Positions 17,590-24,992 of a DNA stretch of 55,643 bases are shown here, in pieces (within the stretch, counting starts at the first letter, position 1; the number at the start of each line of letters is the position of its first letter). Source of the DNA: Deltaproteobacteria bacterium (lineage in GTDB: Bacteria; Myxococcota_A; UBA9160; JAFDDA01); NCBI GenBank assembly GCA_019311105.1, contig JAFDDA010000002.1, forward strand, positions 1-55,643, read 5' to 3'. The notes beneath the pieces are model-generated. The model did not search any database. It saw only the letters and a program-made list of their open reading frames with translations, and was not told the DNA's origin. A program made the translations under genes and the position numbers.

Positions 17590-18003
17590 ATGGATCCCGA
17601 GCTTCAGCGGCTGCTCGATCGTGAGCAGATCATCGACGTCTTCAATCGCTATGCCAGCGGCATCGATCTTCGCGACGCCGAGCTCTATCGCTCGTGCTTC
17701 ACCGACGAGCTCGAAGTGGATCTCTCGGGGACGGGGCCGGGCCCCTGCACGGCCGAGGCATGGGTGGCGCAGGCCTTCCAGGCGGTGAGCGGGTTCCAGA
17801 CGACCCAGCACATCATCACGAACCACCAGCCGGAGATCCGTGGGGACGAGGCGACCTGCGTCGCCTACCTCCTCGCACAGCACTGGAACCCGGAGAACGC
17901 GTTTCTCGTCGGCGGGTACTACACCGACGAACTCGTCCGCACACCCGAGGGTTGGAAGATCCAGAAGCTCTCGTTGAGCGTGACCTGGACGCGAAACGAC
18001 TGA
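17590..18003 (+). CDS. SnoaL-like / NTF2-fold protein (copy 2)
   Basis: A 137-residue paralog of the SnoaL-like protein at 15394-15882. Matching blocks include [45 protein letters not shown] and the C-terminal LSVTWTRND. It lacks the C-terminal 20-residue tail of copy 1. An AGGAGG ribosome binding site sits 9 bp before the ATG. Together with the flanking SDR genes it makes a repeated SnoaL-oxidoreductase unit, suggesting two related ring or double-bond transformations. Confidence 0.8.
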   Translation: MDPELQRLLDREQIIDVFNRYASGIDLRDAELYRSCFTDELEVDLSGTGPGPCTAEAWVAQAFQAVSGFQTTQHIITNHQPEIRGDEATCVAYLLAQHWNPENAFLVGGYYTDELVRTPEGWKIQKLSLSVTWTRND

Positions 18004-18028
18004 CCGACCCCGAGAGGAGACCGACGAC

Positions 18029-18874
18029 GTGACGAAGAGACTCGATGGGCAGGTGGCCCTGATCACTGGCGGCGCCAGCGGCTTCGGCGAGGCCACGGCG
18101 CGCCTCTTCGTCGAAGAGGGCGCCCGTGTGCTCCTGGCGGACGTGCAGGAGGAGCGGGGAGCCCGCGTCGCGAAGGAGCTCGGCGATGCCGCGCTCTTCC
18201 AACCGACGGACGTCACCCAGGAGGACGCCATCGCAGCCGCCGTGGATCTCGCCGTCTCGGAGCTCGGCGGCCTCGACTGCATGTTCGCGAACGCAGGCAT
18301 CGTGGGCTCGATGGGGCCGATCGAGGAGACGCCGATCGAAGAGTACGACTTCACCATGGCGGTCAACCTGCGGGGCGTCTTCCTGTGCATGAAGCACGCG
18401 GCCCGCATCATGCGGCCCCAAGGCTCGGGGACGATCCTCTCCTGCTCGAGCATCGCCGGCCTCCAGGGCGGGCTCGGCCCCCACGCCTACGCGACGGCCA
18501 AGACGGCCCTCATCGGACTCACACGAAACGTGGCGGCGGAACTCGCCCCCTTCGGCGTCCGCGTGAACTGCATCGCACCGGGCAACATGGCAACGCCCAT
18601 GATCGCCGGCCTGGTGACGGGCGACCCGGATGCCGTCCCGGCGATGGAGAACGCCCTGGCGATGGGCTCGCCCCTGCCGGGTCGCGCCGGCCGCGCGGGC
18701 GACATCGCCGATGCGGCCCTCTACCTGGCGAGCGACGCGTCGAGCTACGTGAGCGGACACACCCTCGTAGTCGACGCGGGCATGACGACGGGAAGCGGAA
18801 GGGAGCTACGGATGTTCGAGCAGCGCGCGCCGCTCGCGCGCGAGGCAGGCCAACGCGGCCTGCCCGAGAGCTGA
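18029..18874 (+). CDS. Short-chain dehydrogenase/reductase (classical SDR)
   Basis: A 281-residue SDR. Motifs: TGGASGFGEA near residues 13-22, ANAG in place of NNAG near 88-91, Ser in CSSIAG, catalytic YATAKTA, and IAPGNMATPM after the active site. An Asp in LLADVQE favours NAD(H). The C-terminal 25 residues extend beyond the usual VDAGMTTG end. GTG start with GAGAGGAG upstream. It is the last gene of the rightward operon and ends 23 bp from the convergent PadR gene. Confidence 0.9.
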   Translation: MTKRLDGQVALITGGASGFGEATARLFVEEGARVLLADVQEERGARVAKELGDAALFQPTDVTQEDAIAAAVDLAVSELGGLDCMFANAGIVGSMGPIEETPIEEYDFTMAVNLRGVFLCMKHAARIMRPQGSGTILSCSSIAGLQGGLGPHAYATAKTALIGLTRNVAAELAPFGVRVNCIAPGNMATPMIAGLVTGDPDAVPAMENALAMGSPLPGRAGRAGDIADAALYLASDASSYVSGHTLVVDAGMTTGSGRELRMFEQRAPLAREAGQRGLPES

Positions 18875-18897
18875 GGCGACCGATGGCCCCGCGATCC

Positions 18898-19503
18898 TCA
18901 CATCTCCGACGCTTCGTCCGATCCCTGCCCGTCGATCCCGTCCAGGAGCTCGATGGCATCGTCACACCAGGCCTGTTCGGCCGCGCGGACGGCCCGGCCA
19001 CAGCGGATCGTCATGAGCCAGTAGGGCTGATCCCGGTGCAGCTTCGCATCGCCCTGGAGCTGGGCTTCCATCTTGGCGCAGGCGTCGACCGCCAGCCGGC
19101 AGACCTCGCGGTGCTCCTCGAGCATCTGCTTGGTGATCGCGGTGGGGACGTAGCGCCCGAAGCTCAGCTTGAGCAGCAGCTCGTGCCGGTGCGGCTGATG
19201 CTCGGGCGGCTCGGCGAGCCACGCGTTGAGCTGCTCCTGCCCCTTCGGGGTGAGCTTGTAGCGGTTGCGACGACGTCGACCGGGCTTGGCTTCCGGCTCG
19301 CAGGTTGCGAGGCCCTCGGTGACGAGCTCGCGGAGGATCGGGTAGATGCGGCCGTAGCTCGCGCTCCAGAAGTGGCGGAGGTTGGTCTCCACGTGCTTCT
19401 TCATCGAGTAGCCGGTCTCGAGGCCCATCCCCAGCATCCCGAGGACGGCGAAGCGGGACCCGAGCCGCTTCCTAGCGGGGGGCGACAGGGCGAGGCCTTC
19501 CAC
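18898..19503 (-). CDS. PadR-family transcriptional regulator
   Basis: A 201-residue PadR regulator. Residues about 15-90 form the winged helix, with LGMLGMGLETGYSMKKHV, then YGRIYPILRELVTEGLA and a basic wing GRRRRNRYKLTPKGQEQL. The C-terminal half is the helical dimerisation domain typical of the Vir/PadR group. The GTG start has GGGAGGAA upstream. It faces the TonB-type operon across a 165-bp region with several palindromes, so I infer that it represses itself and possibly that operon. The effector is unknown; members of the family often respond to phenolic or lipid-like compounds. Confidence 0.87.
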   Translation of the reverse strand: MEGLALSPPARKRLGSRFAVLGMLGMGLETGYSMKKHVETNLRHFWSASYGRIYPILRELVTEGLATCEPEAKPGRRRRNRYKLTPKGQEQLNAWLAEPPEHQPHRHELLLKLSFGRYVPTAITKQMLEEHREVCRLAVDACAKMEAQLQGDAKLHRDQPYWLMTIRCGRAVRAAEQAWCDDAIELLDGIDGQGSDEASEM

Positions 19504-19521
19504 GCGGTTCCTCCCTCATAT

Positions 19522-19584
19522 TTGTACTTTCAATCGAAATGCGGATATGGTCATATCCAGCTGATATATCAGCCGGATACATCC
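19522..19584. promoter_or_regulatory. Palindrome cluster and candidate promoter between padR-like gene and TonB operon
   Basis: Three dyads lie close together: GGATATG-GT-CATATCC (19543-19558), the 14-bp perfect palindrome GCTGATATATCAGC (19560-19573) and GGAT-AC-ATCC (19575-19584). A plus-strand promoter TTGTAC (19522-19527), 18 bp, TATGGT (19546-19551) would have its -10 inside the first dyad. Binding there by the divergent PadR protein would block transcription of the DUF3450-ExbB-TonB operon. The dyads are seen directly; the protein that binds them is inferred. Confidence 0.5.
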
Positions 19585-19668
19585 AAGGGCAAGAACATTC
19601 GTCGGCCTCGATGCCCCGGCCAGAGCCTGGATCCGAGAGCCCGCCAAGGGCATGGAGCGGTTCGTGTC

Positions 19669-20490
19669 ATGAGTTCACCCGTCGAGACCCCCCCTACCCT
19701 TGTACGCCGCCGGCTTTCCGCGCGGGCCCGGGCAATCGCCGCCGGCCTGGTCGGGCTGCTGCTGGCGTTCGCAGCGCCGCTCGCCAGCGCCCAGTCGCTG
19801 GACCGCGCCGTGGCGGTGCGCGAAAAAGCCAATCGGACGGGAGCGCAGTCGCAAGGGCGGATCGATCAGATCGCCGACGAGACCGACGACCTGCTGGGGA
19901 AGTACCGCATCGAGCTCCAGCAGATCGACGCGCTCCGCAGCTACAACACGCAGCTCGAGAAGCTCCTCGCCTCTCAGGAGGCGGAGATCGAGAGCCTGGG
20001 CAAGGAGATCGGCGGCGTCACCGTGATCGGCCGTCAGGTCACGCCGCTGATGCTGCGCATGGTCGACGCGCTGTCGCAGTTCGTGGACCTCGACGTGCCC
20101 TTCCTCCCCGAGGAGAGGGCGACCCGCGTTTCGGAGCTGAAGAAGCTCATGGACCGCTCGGACGTCGCAGACGCGGAGAAGTACCGACGCACCCTCGAGG
20201 CCTACCAGATCGAGAACGAGTACGGCCGTACGATCGAGACCTATCGCGGAAACCTCGAGGTCGGCGGCGAGTCGCGCACGGTGGACTTCCTGCGCATCGG
20301 GCGCGTCGCCCTCCTCTATCAGACACTCGACGCGAACGAGGTGGGCACGTGGGATCAGGCGGAACGCAGCTGGAAGACCCTCGACGGCTCCTACAACGAG
20401 GCAGTCCGCCGGGGCCTGCGCATCGCGCGCAAGCAGGCCGCGCCAGACCTTCTGCGCTTGCCCATCAAGCCGGCGGAGGACGCACGATGA
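19669..20490 (+). CDS. DUF3450 family periplasmic protein of TonB2-type system
   Basis: A 273-residue exported protein. The N-terminus has Arg residues, a hydrophobic core AAGLVGLLLAFAAP and a likely cleavage after ASA near residue 42. The mature part starts with a long coiled coil (about 50-115) rich in Glu/Gln/Leu heptads, and then a compact domain containing FLRIGRVALLYQTLD and a Trp-containing segment. DUF3450 proteins regularly head ExbB-ExbB-ExbD-TonB-TPR operons in gammaproteobacteria, as here. They are thought to assist TonB-dependent uptake from the periplasm. The stop overlaps the next ATG by 4 bp. Confidence 0.85.
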   Translation: MSSPVETPPTLVRRRLSARARAIAAGLVGLLLAFAAPLASAQSLDRAVAVREKANRTGAQSQGRIDQIADETDDLLGKYRIELQQIDALRSYNTQLEKLLASQEAEIESLGKEIGGVTVIGRQVTPLMLRMVDALSQFVDLDVPFLPEERATRVSELKKLMDRSDVADAEKYRRTLEAYQIENEYGRTIETYRGNLEVGGESRTVDFLRIGRVALLYQTLDANEVGTWDQAERSWKTLDGSYNEAVRRGLRIARKQAAPDLLRLPIKPAEDAR

Positions 20491-21866
20491 AGTGGCGAGC
20501 CACTCTTGCACTGGCCGCCCTCGGCGTCGCCTCGGCACTGGCGCTCCCGGCCCTGGCCCAGGACGCGAAGAGCGCGCCGAAGGCCAAGAGCCTCAACGAA
20601 CTCCTCCGCATGGTGGAGCAGGGCTGGCGCACGGAGCGCGCCGAGATCGGCCAACGGGAGAAGGAGTTCAAGGCCACGCGATCGGAGCAGAAGCGCCTCC
20701 TGGAACAGGCCCAGGCGACGCGCCAGCGCGAGGAGAAGCGCAGCGACGAGCTGGAGAAGCGCTTCGAGGCCAACGAACTCCGCGTGGCGGAGCTCGAAGA
20801 CACCCTGCGCGAGCGCCTCGGGAACCTGGGCGAACTCTTCGGCGTGGTCCGACAGGTCGCTGGAGACACGGCTGGCAACGTCGAGAACTCCCTGGTGAGC
20901 AGCCAGATCACGGGGCGGAGCGCCTTCCTGACCGAGCTCGGCCAGACCAAGAAGCTGCCGTCGATCCAGACCCTCGAGATGCTCTGGTTCACGCTTCAGC
21001 AGGAGATGGTCGAGTCCGGCAAGGTCGTTCGCTACGAAGCCGACGTCATCGATCCGGACGGCCAGGAGGGCCGGCGCGAAGTCATCCGCGTGGGCGTCTT
21101 CAACGCGATCTCACAGGGCCACTACCTCGCGTGGATCCCCGAAGTGGGGAAGCTGGCGGAGATGAAGCGCCAGCCGGCCAGCCGGTATCTGGATACGGTG
21201 GAGGACTTCGAGAAGGCCACGGAGGGCACGCCCGCCCTGGCCATCGACCCGTCCCGCGGGCAGATCCTCTCGCGATTGGTGGAGACGCCCAGCGCCAGCG
21301 AGCGGATCGAGCAGGGTGGGATCGTCGGCTACGCGATCATCCTCCTGGGAATCCTGGCTGGGACCCTCGGCCTCTTCCGCCTCGTCGTCGTCACCCTCGA
21401 AGGTCGCAAGGTCAAGGCGCAGCAGACCAGCAAGCAGGTCAGCTCGGACAACCCGCTCGGCCGCGTGCTCGCCGTCCACGACGAGAACCGCGAGACCGAC
21501 GTCGAGACGCTCGAACTCAAGCTCCACGAAGCCATCCTTCGGGAGGCCGGCCCCCTCGAACGCTTCCTCTGGGCCATCAAGGTCGGCTCGGTCGTCGCCC
21601 CGCTGATGGGCCTGCTCGGCACCGTCACGGGCATGATCCAGACCTTCCAGGCGATCGTGCTCTACGGGACGGGCGACCCGACCACCATGGCGAGCGGCAT
21701 CTCCGAGGCCCTGGTGACGACGATGCTCGGCCTGTGCGTCGCCATCCCGCTGCTCCTGATCCACGCGATCTTGAGCACCAGCAGCCGGCGCGTCGTAGAG
21801 GTGCTCGAGGAGCAGAGCGCGGGCATCGTGGCCGCACGCGCCGAGGCGGGGGCCACCGGTGGGTAA
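20487..21866 (+). CDS. MotA/TolQ/ExbB proton channel family protein with extended periplasmic domain
   Basis: A 459-residue protein with a signal peptide (cleavage near ALAQD, residues 23-26), a periplasmic coiled coil at about 35-115, a globular periplasmic region, then three membrane segments near 281-300, 365-390 and 410-435. The MotA/TolQ/ExbB signature is seen as GLLGTVTGMIQTFQAI and EALVTTMLGLCVAIPLLL. It is the larger of two ExbB-like proteins in this operon; in Vibrio/Shewanella-type TonB2 systems both occur with a TtpC-like role for the large one. Overlaps the next gene by 8 bp. Confidence 0.87.
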   Translation: MKWRATLALAALGVASALALPALAQDAKSAPKAKSLNELLRMVEQGWRTERAEIGQREKEFKATRSEQKRLLEQAQATRQREEKRSDELEKRFEANELRVAELEDTLRERLGNLGELFGVVRQVAGDTAGNVENSLVSSQITGRSAFLTELGQTKKLPSIQTLEMLWFTLQQEMVESGKVVRYEADVIDPDGQEGRREVIRVGVFNAISQGHYLAWIPEVGKLAEMKRQPASRYLDTVEDFEKATEGTPALAIDPSRGQILSRLVETPSASERIEQGGIVGYAIILLGILAGTLGLFRLVVVTLEGRKVKAQQTSKQVSSDNPLGRVLAVHDENRETDVETLELKLHEAILREAGPLERFLWAIKVGSVVAPLMGLLGTVTGMIQTFQAIVLYGTGDPTTMASGISEALVTTMLGLCVAIPLLLIHAILSTSSRRVVEVLEEQSAGIVAARAEAGATGG

Positions 21867-22374
21867 CGCCCTGGCGGACGTGCGCGACTTCTTCGAGCTG
21901 GGTGGAGGCGTCCTCTACCTGATCCTCGGCGTCACGTTCGCCATGTGGACGTTGATCCTCGAGCGCCAGTGGTACTACCGGCGTGTCGCTCCGAACGAGG
22001 TCCGCCAGACCATCGAGGTGTGGGAGCACCGCAGCGACCAGTCTTCCTGGTACGCCCACCAGATCCGGACCGAGCTGATCTCCCGCATGCGACAGAACCT
22101 CGAGGGGTCGCTCCTGATGGTGAAGGCCCTGGTCGCCCTGTGCCCCCTGCTCGGCCTGCTCGGCACCGTCACGGGCATGATCGAGGTCTTCGACGTCATG
22201 GCCATCTCGGGCAGCGGAAACGTCCGCGCCATGGCCGCCGGGGTCTCCAAGGCGACCATCCCGACCATGGCCGGCATGGTTGCCGCTCTTTCCGGCCTCT
22301 ATTTCAGTGTCAGCATGAGCCAGTTCGCGCGTCGGGAGACCGAGCGCGTCGCCAGCCACCTGACCCACGTTTGA
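21859..22374 (+). CDS. exbB: ExbB-type proton channel subunit
   Basis: A 171-residue inner-membrane protein. The first membrane segment is at about 13-34 (VLYLILGVTFAMWTLIL), and the conserved channel helices contain LCPLLGLLGTVTGMIEVFD and ATIPTMAGMVAALSGLYFS. It is short, like ExbB2 of TonB2 systems. It forms the proton-conducting complex with ExbD and energises TonB. GTG start within the end of the preceding gene. It shares the sequence LLGLLGTVTGMI with the larger channel protein upstream, consistent with common ancestry. Confidence 0.88.
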   Translation: MGNALADVRDFFELGGGVLYLILGVTFAMWTLILERQWYYRRVAPNEVRQTIEVWEHRSDQSSWYAHQIRTELISRMRQNLEGSLLMVKALVALCPLLGLLGTVTGMIEVFDVMAISGSGNVRAMAAGVSKATIPTMAGMVAALSGLYFSVSMSQFARRETERVASHLTHV

Positions 22375-22383
22375 GGAAGCCCA

Positions 22384-22788
22384 ATGCGACGCCGGGTATC
22401 GAGAGAACAAGACGACAGTGAAGTGAACATGACGCCCATGCTGGACGTCGTCTTCATCATGCTGATCTTCTTCATCGTCACCGCCTCCTTCGTGAAGGAA
22501 GCGGGCATCGACGTGAACCGCCCCGATGCGGCCACGGCCGTGCGCAAGGAGCGCGGGAACATCCTCATCGCCATCAGCGACACCGGTCAGATCTGGATCG
22601 ACAAGCGACAGATCGACATCCGGGCCGTGCGGGCCAACATCGAGCGGCTGCACGCGGAGAACCCTCTGGGTGCGGTGGTGATCCAGGCGGACGAGGAATC
22701 GAAGAACGGACTTCTGGTGCGCGTGATGGATGCGGCCCGCCTCGCTGGCGTGTCCGAGGTTTCCATCGCCGCCGAGATCAGCGAGTGA
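22384..22788 (+). CDS. exbD: ExbD biopolymer transport protein
   Basis: A 134-residue ExbD: a short basic cytoplasmic start, one membrane helix containing NMTPMLDVVFIMLIFFIV with the conserved proton-carrying Asp21, and a periplasmic alpha/beta domain (about 45-134). It works with the upstream ExbB to use the proton gradient. The gene starts 9 bp after exbB, and the following TonB anchor reading frame begins 23 bp after its stop. Confidence 0.92.
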   Translation: MRRRVSREQDDSEVNMTPMLDVVFIMLIFFIVTASFVKEAGIDVNRPDAATAVRKERGNILIAISDTGQIWIDKRQIDIRAVRANIERLHAENPLGAVVIQADEESKNGLLVRVMDAARLAGVSEVSIAAEISE

Positions 22789-22811
22789 GCAAGGGGAGCT
22801 GAACACTCACC

Positions 22812-22907
22812 ATGACTCGGCGCTACCTGACCACGTCCCTGCTGGCTGGAGCCGTAACCTTCGGCCTCTTCTACTTCATGCAGTTCCTCGTCTCCATGGA
22901 AGGATAG
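22812..22907 (+). CDS. TonB N-terminal membrane anchor, cut off by in-frame TAG
   Basis: A 31-codon frame encoding a start, basic residues and one membrane helix (LLAGAVTFGLFYFMQFLV) and ending in TAG at 22905-22907. The helix matches the N-terminal anchor of TonB2-type proteins. The very same reading frame continues after the stop into the periplasmic part of TonB (22911-23426). Either this is a nonsense mutation or sequencing error, or the cell makes the two parts separately. An AGGGGAG lies about 13 bp before the ATG. It is too short to be caught by ordinary ORF thresholds. Confidence 0.7.
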   Translation: MTRRYLTTSLLAGAVTFGLFYFMQFLVSMEG

Positions 22908-22913
22908 CTCTTG
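22898..22913 (+). promoter_or_regulatory. Internal Shine-Dalgarno and TTG restart of tonB
   Basis: GGAAGGA at 22898-22904 forms the last codons before the TAG stop. It stands exactly 6 bp before TTG (22911-22913), the first possible start codon for the rest of TonB in the same frame. The spacing is ideal for a ribosome binding site, so termination and restart on the same mRNA is mechanically possible. The restart product would lack the membrane helix. Confidence 0.4.
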
Positions 22914-23426
22914 GAGGACAAGTTCAAGGGCCACGCGATCGAGTTCGTCCGTCTGAAGCGTGATTCGGACCTCGAGCTGAAGAAGCGGAAGCTCCCGGAG
23001 AAAGAGGAGCCCAAAGAGGCGCCGCCGCCGCCGGACCTCGACCTGTCGGATGTACCCGAGCCCACCCAGAACACCCTCGACATCGCGGCTCCCGGAATGG
23101 GCTTCGACCTCGCTCTCGCCGGTGGCCCGGACCTGGGCGCGCCGCCCAGCGACTCCGACGAGATCCCTCTCGTCCGCGTCCTGCCCCAGTACCCCCCGCG
23201 AGCGCTGTCGCGCGGCATCGAAGGCTGGGTGCTGGTCGAGTTCACGATCTCGCCTGCCGGGACCGTGAAGGACCCCGTCGTGATCGATGCGGAGCCGAGC
23301 ACGATCTTCAACAGAGCCATGCTGCGGGCCATCCGCAAGTGGAAGTACAAGCCGAAGATCGTCGACGGGACCGCGGTGACCAGACCCGGCGTGCGCGTTC
23401 GCCAGAACTTCGAGTTGGACCAATGA
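22911..23426 (+). CDS. tonB: TonB energy transducer, periplasmic part (anchor separated by TAG)
   Basis: A 171-residue remainder of a TonB2-type protein. It starts with HAIEFVRLKRDSDLELKKRK, then a Pro/Glu/Lys-rich spacer (about 26-45) and a C-terminal TonB domain with YPPRALSRGIEGWVLVEF, SPAGTVKDPVVIDAEP and AIRKWKYKP. TonB carries energy from ExbB-ExbD to outer-membrane receptors and needs its N-terminal helix in the inner membrane. That helix is encoded just upstream in frame but is cut off by TAG. The TTG start is assigned only because no better one exists after the stop. The stop overlaps the next ATG by 4 bp, so the operon arrangement is intact. Confidence 0.8.
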   Translation: MEDKFKGHAIEFVRLKRDSDLELKKRKLPEKEEPKEAPPPPDLDLSDVPEPTQNTLDIAAPGMGFDLALAGGPDLGAPPSDSDEIPLVRVLPQYPPRALSRGIEGWVLVEFTISPAGTVKDPVVIDAEPSTIFNRAMLRAIRKWKYKPKIVDGTAVTRPGVRVRQNFELDQ

Positions 23427-24691
23427 TGCGCGTCGCCCTGGCGCTCTTGCTCGGCCTGAGCCTCGCCGTCGGCGGAAGCCCGGACGCGTGGGCCAAGGAC
23501 GGCGACAAGCAGAGCAAGGCGAGCAAGGCCGCAGCGAAGAAGAATCGCAAGAACTTCGCGGTGAGCGAGTGGGCCTACAAACGGCTGAACAAGGCTCACG
23601 AACTGCTGGCCGATGAAAAGTACGACGAAGCCGTCGGGCCCTTGAAGGAGTTGGAGCGCCGCAAGAGCACCTCGGCTCACGAGCGGGCCCTCACGTGGCA
23701 GACCTACGCCTACATCCACTCCTCCCAGGGTCACTACGAGAAGGCCATCGGCGCCTTCGAGAAGTGCCTCGCCCAGGATGCACTCCCCGAAGCCACCCGC
23801 CTGAGCACGCTCTACAACATCGGTCAGCTCTATCTGAGCGTCGATCGCTTCAAGGAGGCCGTGAGCACCTTCGAGAGCTGGCTCTCGCAGGTCGAGAACC
23901 CCGCCGCGAGCGCCTACTACCTCGTCGCCGTGGCCCACATGCAGGGCGGCGACATTAAGAAGGCCCGTCCGTATGCCCGCAAGGCGGTGGGACGTGCCGG
24001 CAGGCCCGTCGAGAGCTCGCTCCAGCTGCTGCTGGCCATCGAGTTCGAGCTGAAGAACTACAAGCAGGTGGAGCGCGTGCTCGAGGCGCTCGTCACCTAC
24101 TTCCCGAAGAAGGCCTACTTCACGCAGCTCTCGGCGATCTATGGCGAGCTCGGCAAGGAGAAGCGGGCGCTGGCCGTCCTCGAGCTGGCGTACGTCCAAG
24201 ATCTCCTGGCCCGGGAGAGCGAGCTGGTGAACCTGGCGCAGAGGTACCTGCACCATGAGGTCCCGTACCGGGGCGCCCGGGTGCTGGCCAAGGGCTTGGA
24301 CGAAGGCATCATCACCAACACCTCGGAAAACTGGGAACTCCTGAGCAACGCCTGGCTTCAGGCGCGCGAGAACGACGAGGCCGTCGGCCCCTTGGAGCGT
24401 GCGGCCGCGCTCTCCGCCGATGGCGATCTCTTCGTGCGACTCGCCCAGGTGCACCTCGAGCGCGAAGACTCCACCGCGGCCTTGAAGGCCCTACGCAAGG
24501 CGCTCGAGAAGGGGAAACTCGCCGAGCCGGGCAAGGCCCAGCTCTTGCGGGGCATCGCCTTCTCGGGATCCAAGCAGTTCGGACCCGCACGAACAGCCCT
24601 GACCGCAGCCCAGAAGTACGAGAAGAGCCGCCATCAGGCTCAGCAATGGATGGCCCATGTGGAAAGCCAGGAAGCCGCCGCGATCCACTGA
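23423..24691 (+). CDS. Exported TPR-repeat protein of TonB2-type system
   Basis: A 422-residue protein with a signal peptide (hydrophobic core VALALLLGLSLAVGG, cleavage near AWA, residue 24), a Lys/Ala-rich stretch, and then tetratricopeptide-like repeats across about 45-410. Examples are YDEAVGPLKELERRK, YEKAIGAFEKCLAQD and FKEAVSTFESWLSQ. In related operons the last gene is a TPR protein that supports TonB2 function, probably as a periplasmic scaffold. ATG coupled to the tonB stop. Confidence 0.85.
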   Translation: MMRVALALLLGLSLAVGGSPDAWAKDGDKQSKASKAAAKKNRKNFAVSEWAYKRLNKAHELLADEKYDEAVGPLKELERRKSTSAHERALTWQTYAYIHSSQGHYEKAIGAFEKCLAQDALPEATRLSTLYNIGQLYLSVDRFKEAVSTFESWLSQVENPAASAYYLVAVAHMQGGDIKKARPYARKAVGRAGRPVESSLQLLLAIEFELKNYKQVERVLEALVTYFPKKAYFTQLSAIYGELGKEKRALAVLELAYVQDLLARESELVNLAQRYLHHEVPYRGARVLAKGLDEGIITNTSENWELLSNAWLQARENDEAVGPLERAAALSADGDLFVRLAQVHLEREDSTAALKALRKALEKGKLAEPGKAQLLRGIAFSGSKQFGPARTALTAAQKYEKSRHQAQQWMAHVESQEAAAIH

Positions 24692-24992
24692 TCCCGACCG
24701 GCTCAGAACACGCCCGATCGGGCATGCACTATGCACCCGCGCATCAGACGCAGAAACCTCTGCTTCTCCCAGATTTCGTGTCCATTATTTCAAGCCGAAA
24801 TCGGCTCTGCGGCTCCTTTCGACCGAATCCGTCCGCCCGATGAAGGATCTCCTGGTATTGGAGTCAGGTTCGTCTTTTATTTCAACAGGTTGAAATGATA
24901 CCTGCAGAATTCCTGTTCGACGCCGCGAAGATAATCGAGCCCCTTTCCGGGAAAACTCGATGTAAAATACTGCGACTCGGAGCGACGAAACG
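24692..24992. promoter_or_regulatory. Intergenic region before AraC gene with palindromes
   Basis: A 301-bp gene-free stretch, poorer in GC than its neighbours. It holds GCCCGATCGGGC (24712-24723) after the TPR gene, AGCCGA-AA-TCGGCT (24793-24806), and the 18-bp dyad ATTTCAAC-AG-GTTGAAAT (24879-24896). A TAAAAT at 24963-24968 is a likely -10 for the AraC gene; its -35 is poor, as expected for an activator-dependent promoter. The 18-bp dyad, about 70 bp upstream of that -10, is a candidate regulator site. No ORF of note was seen in it. Confidence 0.4.

Noticed and set aside
22905..22907. General reassignment of TAG to an amino acid in this genome
   Set aside because: Several genes here (SDR at 16824, nitroreductase at 34928, decarboxylase-like gene at 44920, AtoE at 53458) end naturally at TAG, so it is a working stop codon.
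24712..24723. Terminator GCCCGATCGGGC after the TPR gene
   Set aside because: A loop-less 12-bp palindrome without a T-run; it cannot fold as a normal terminator hairpin.
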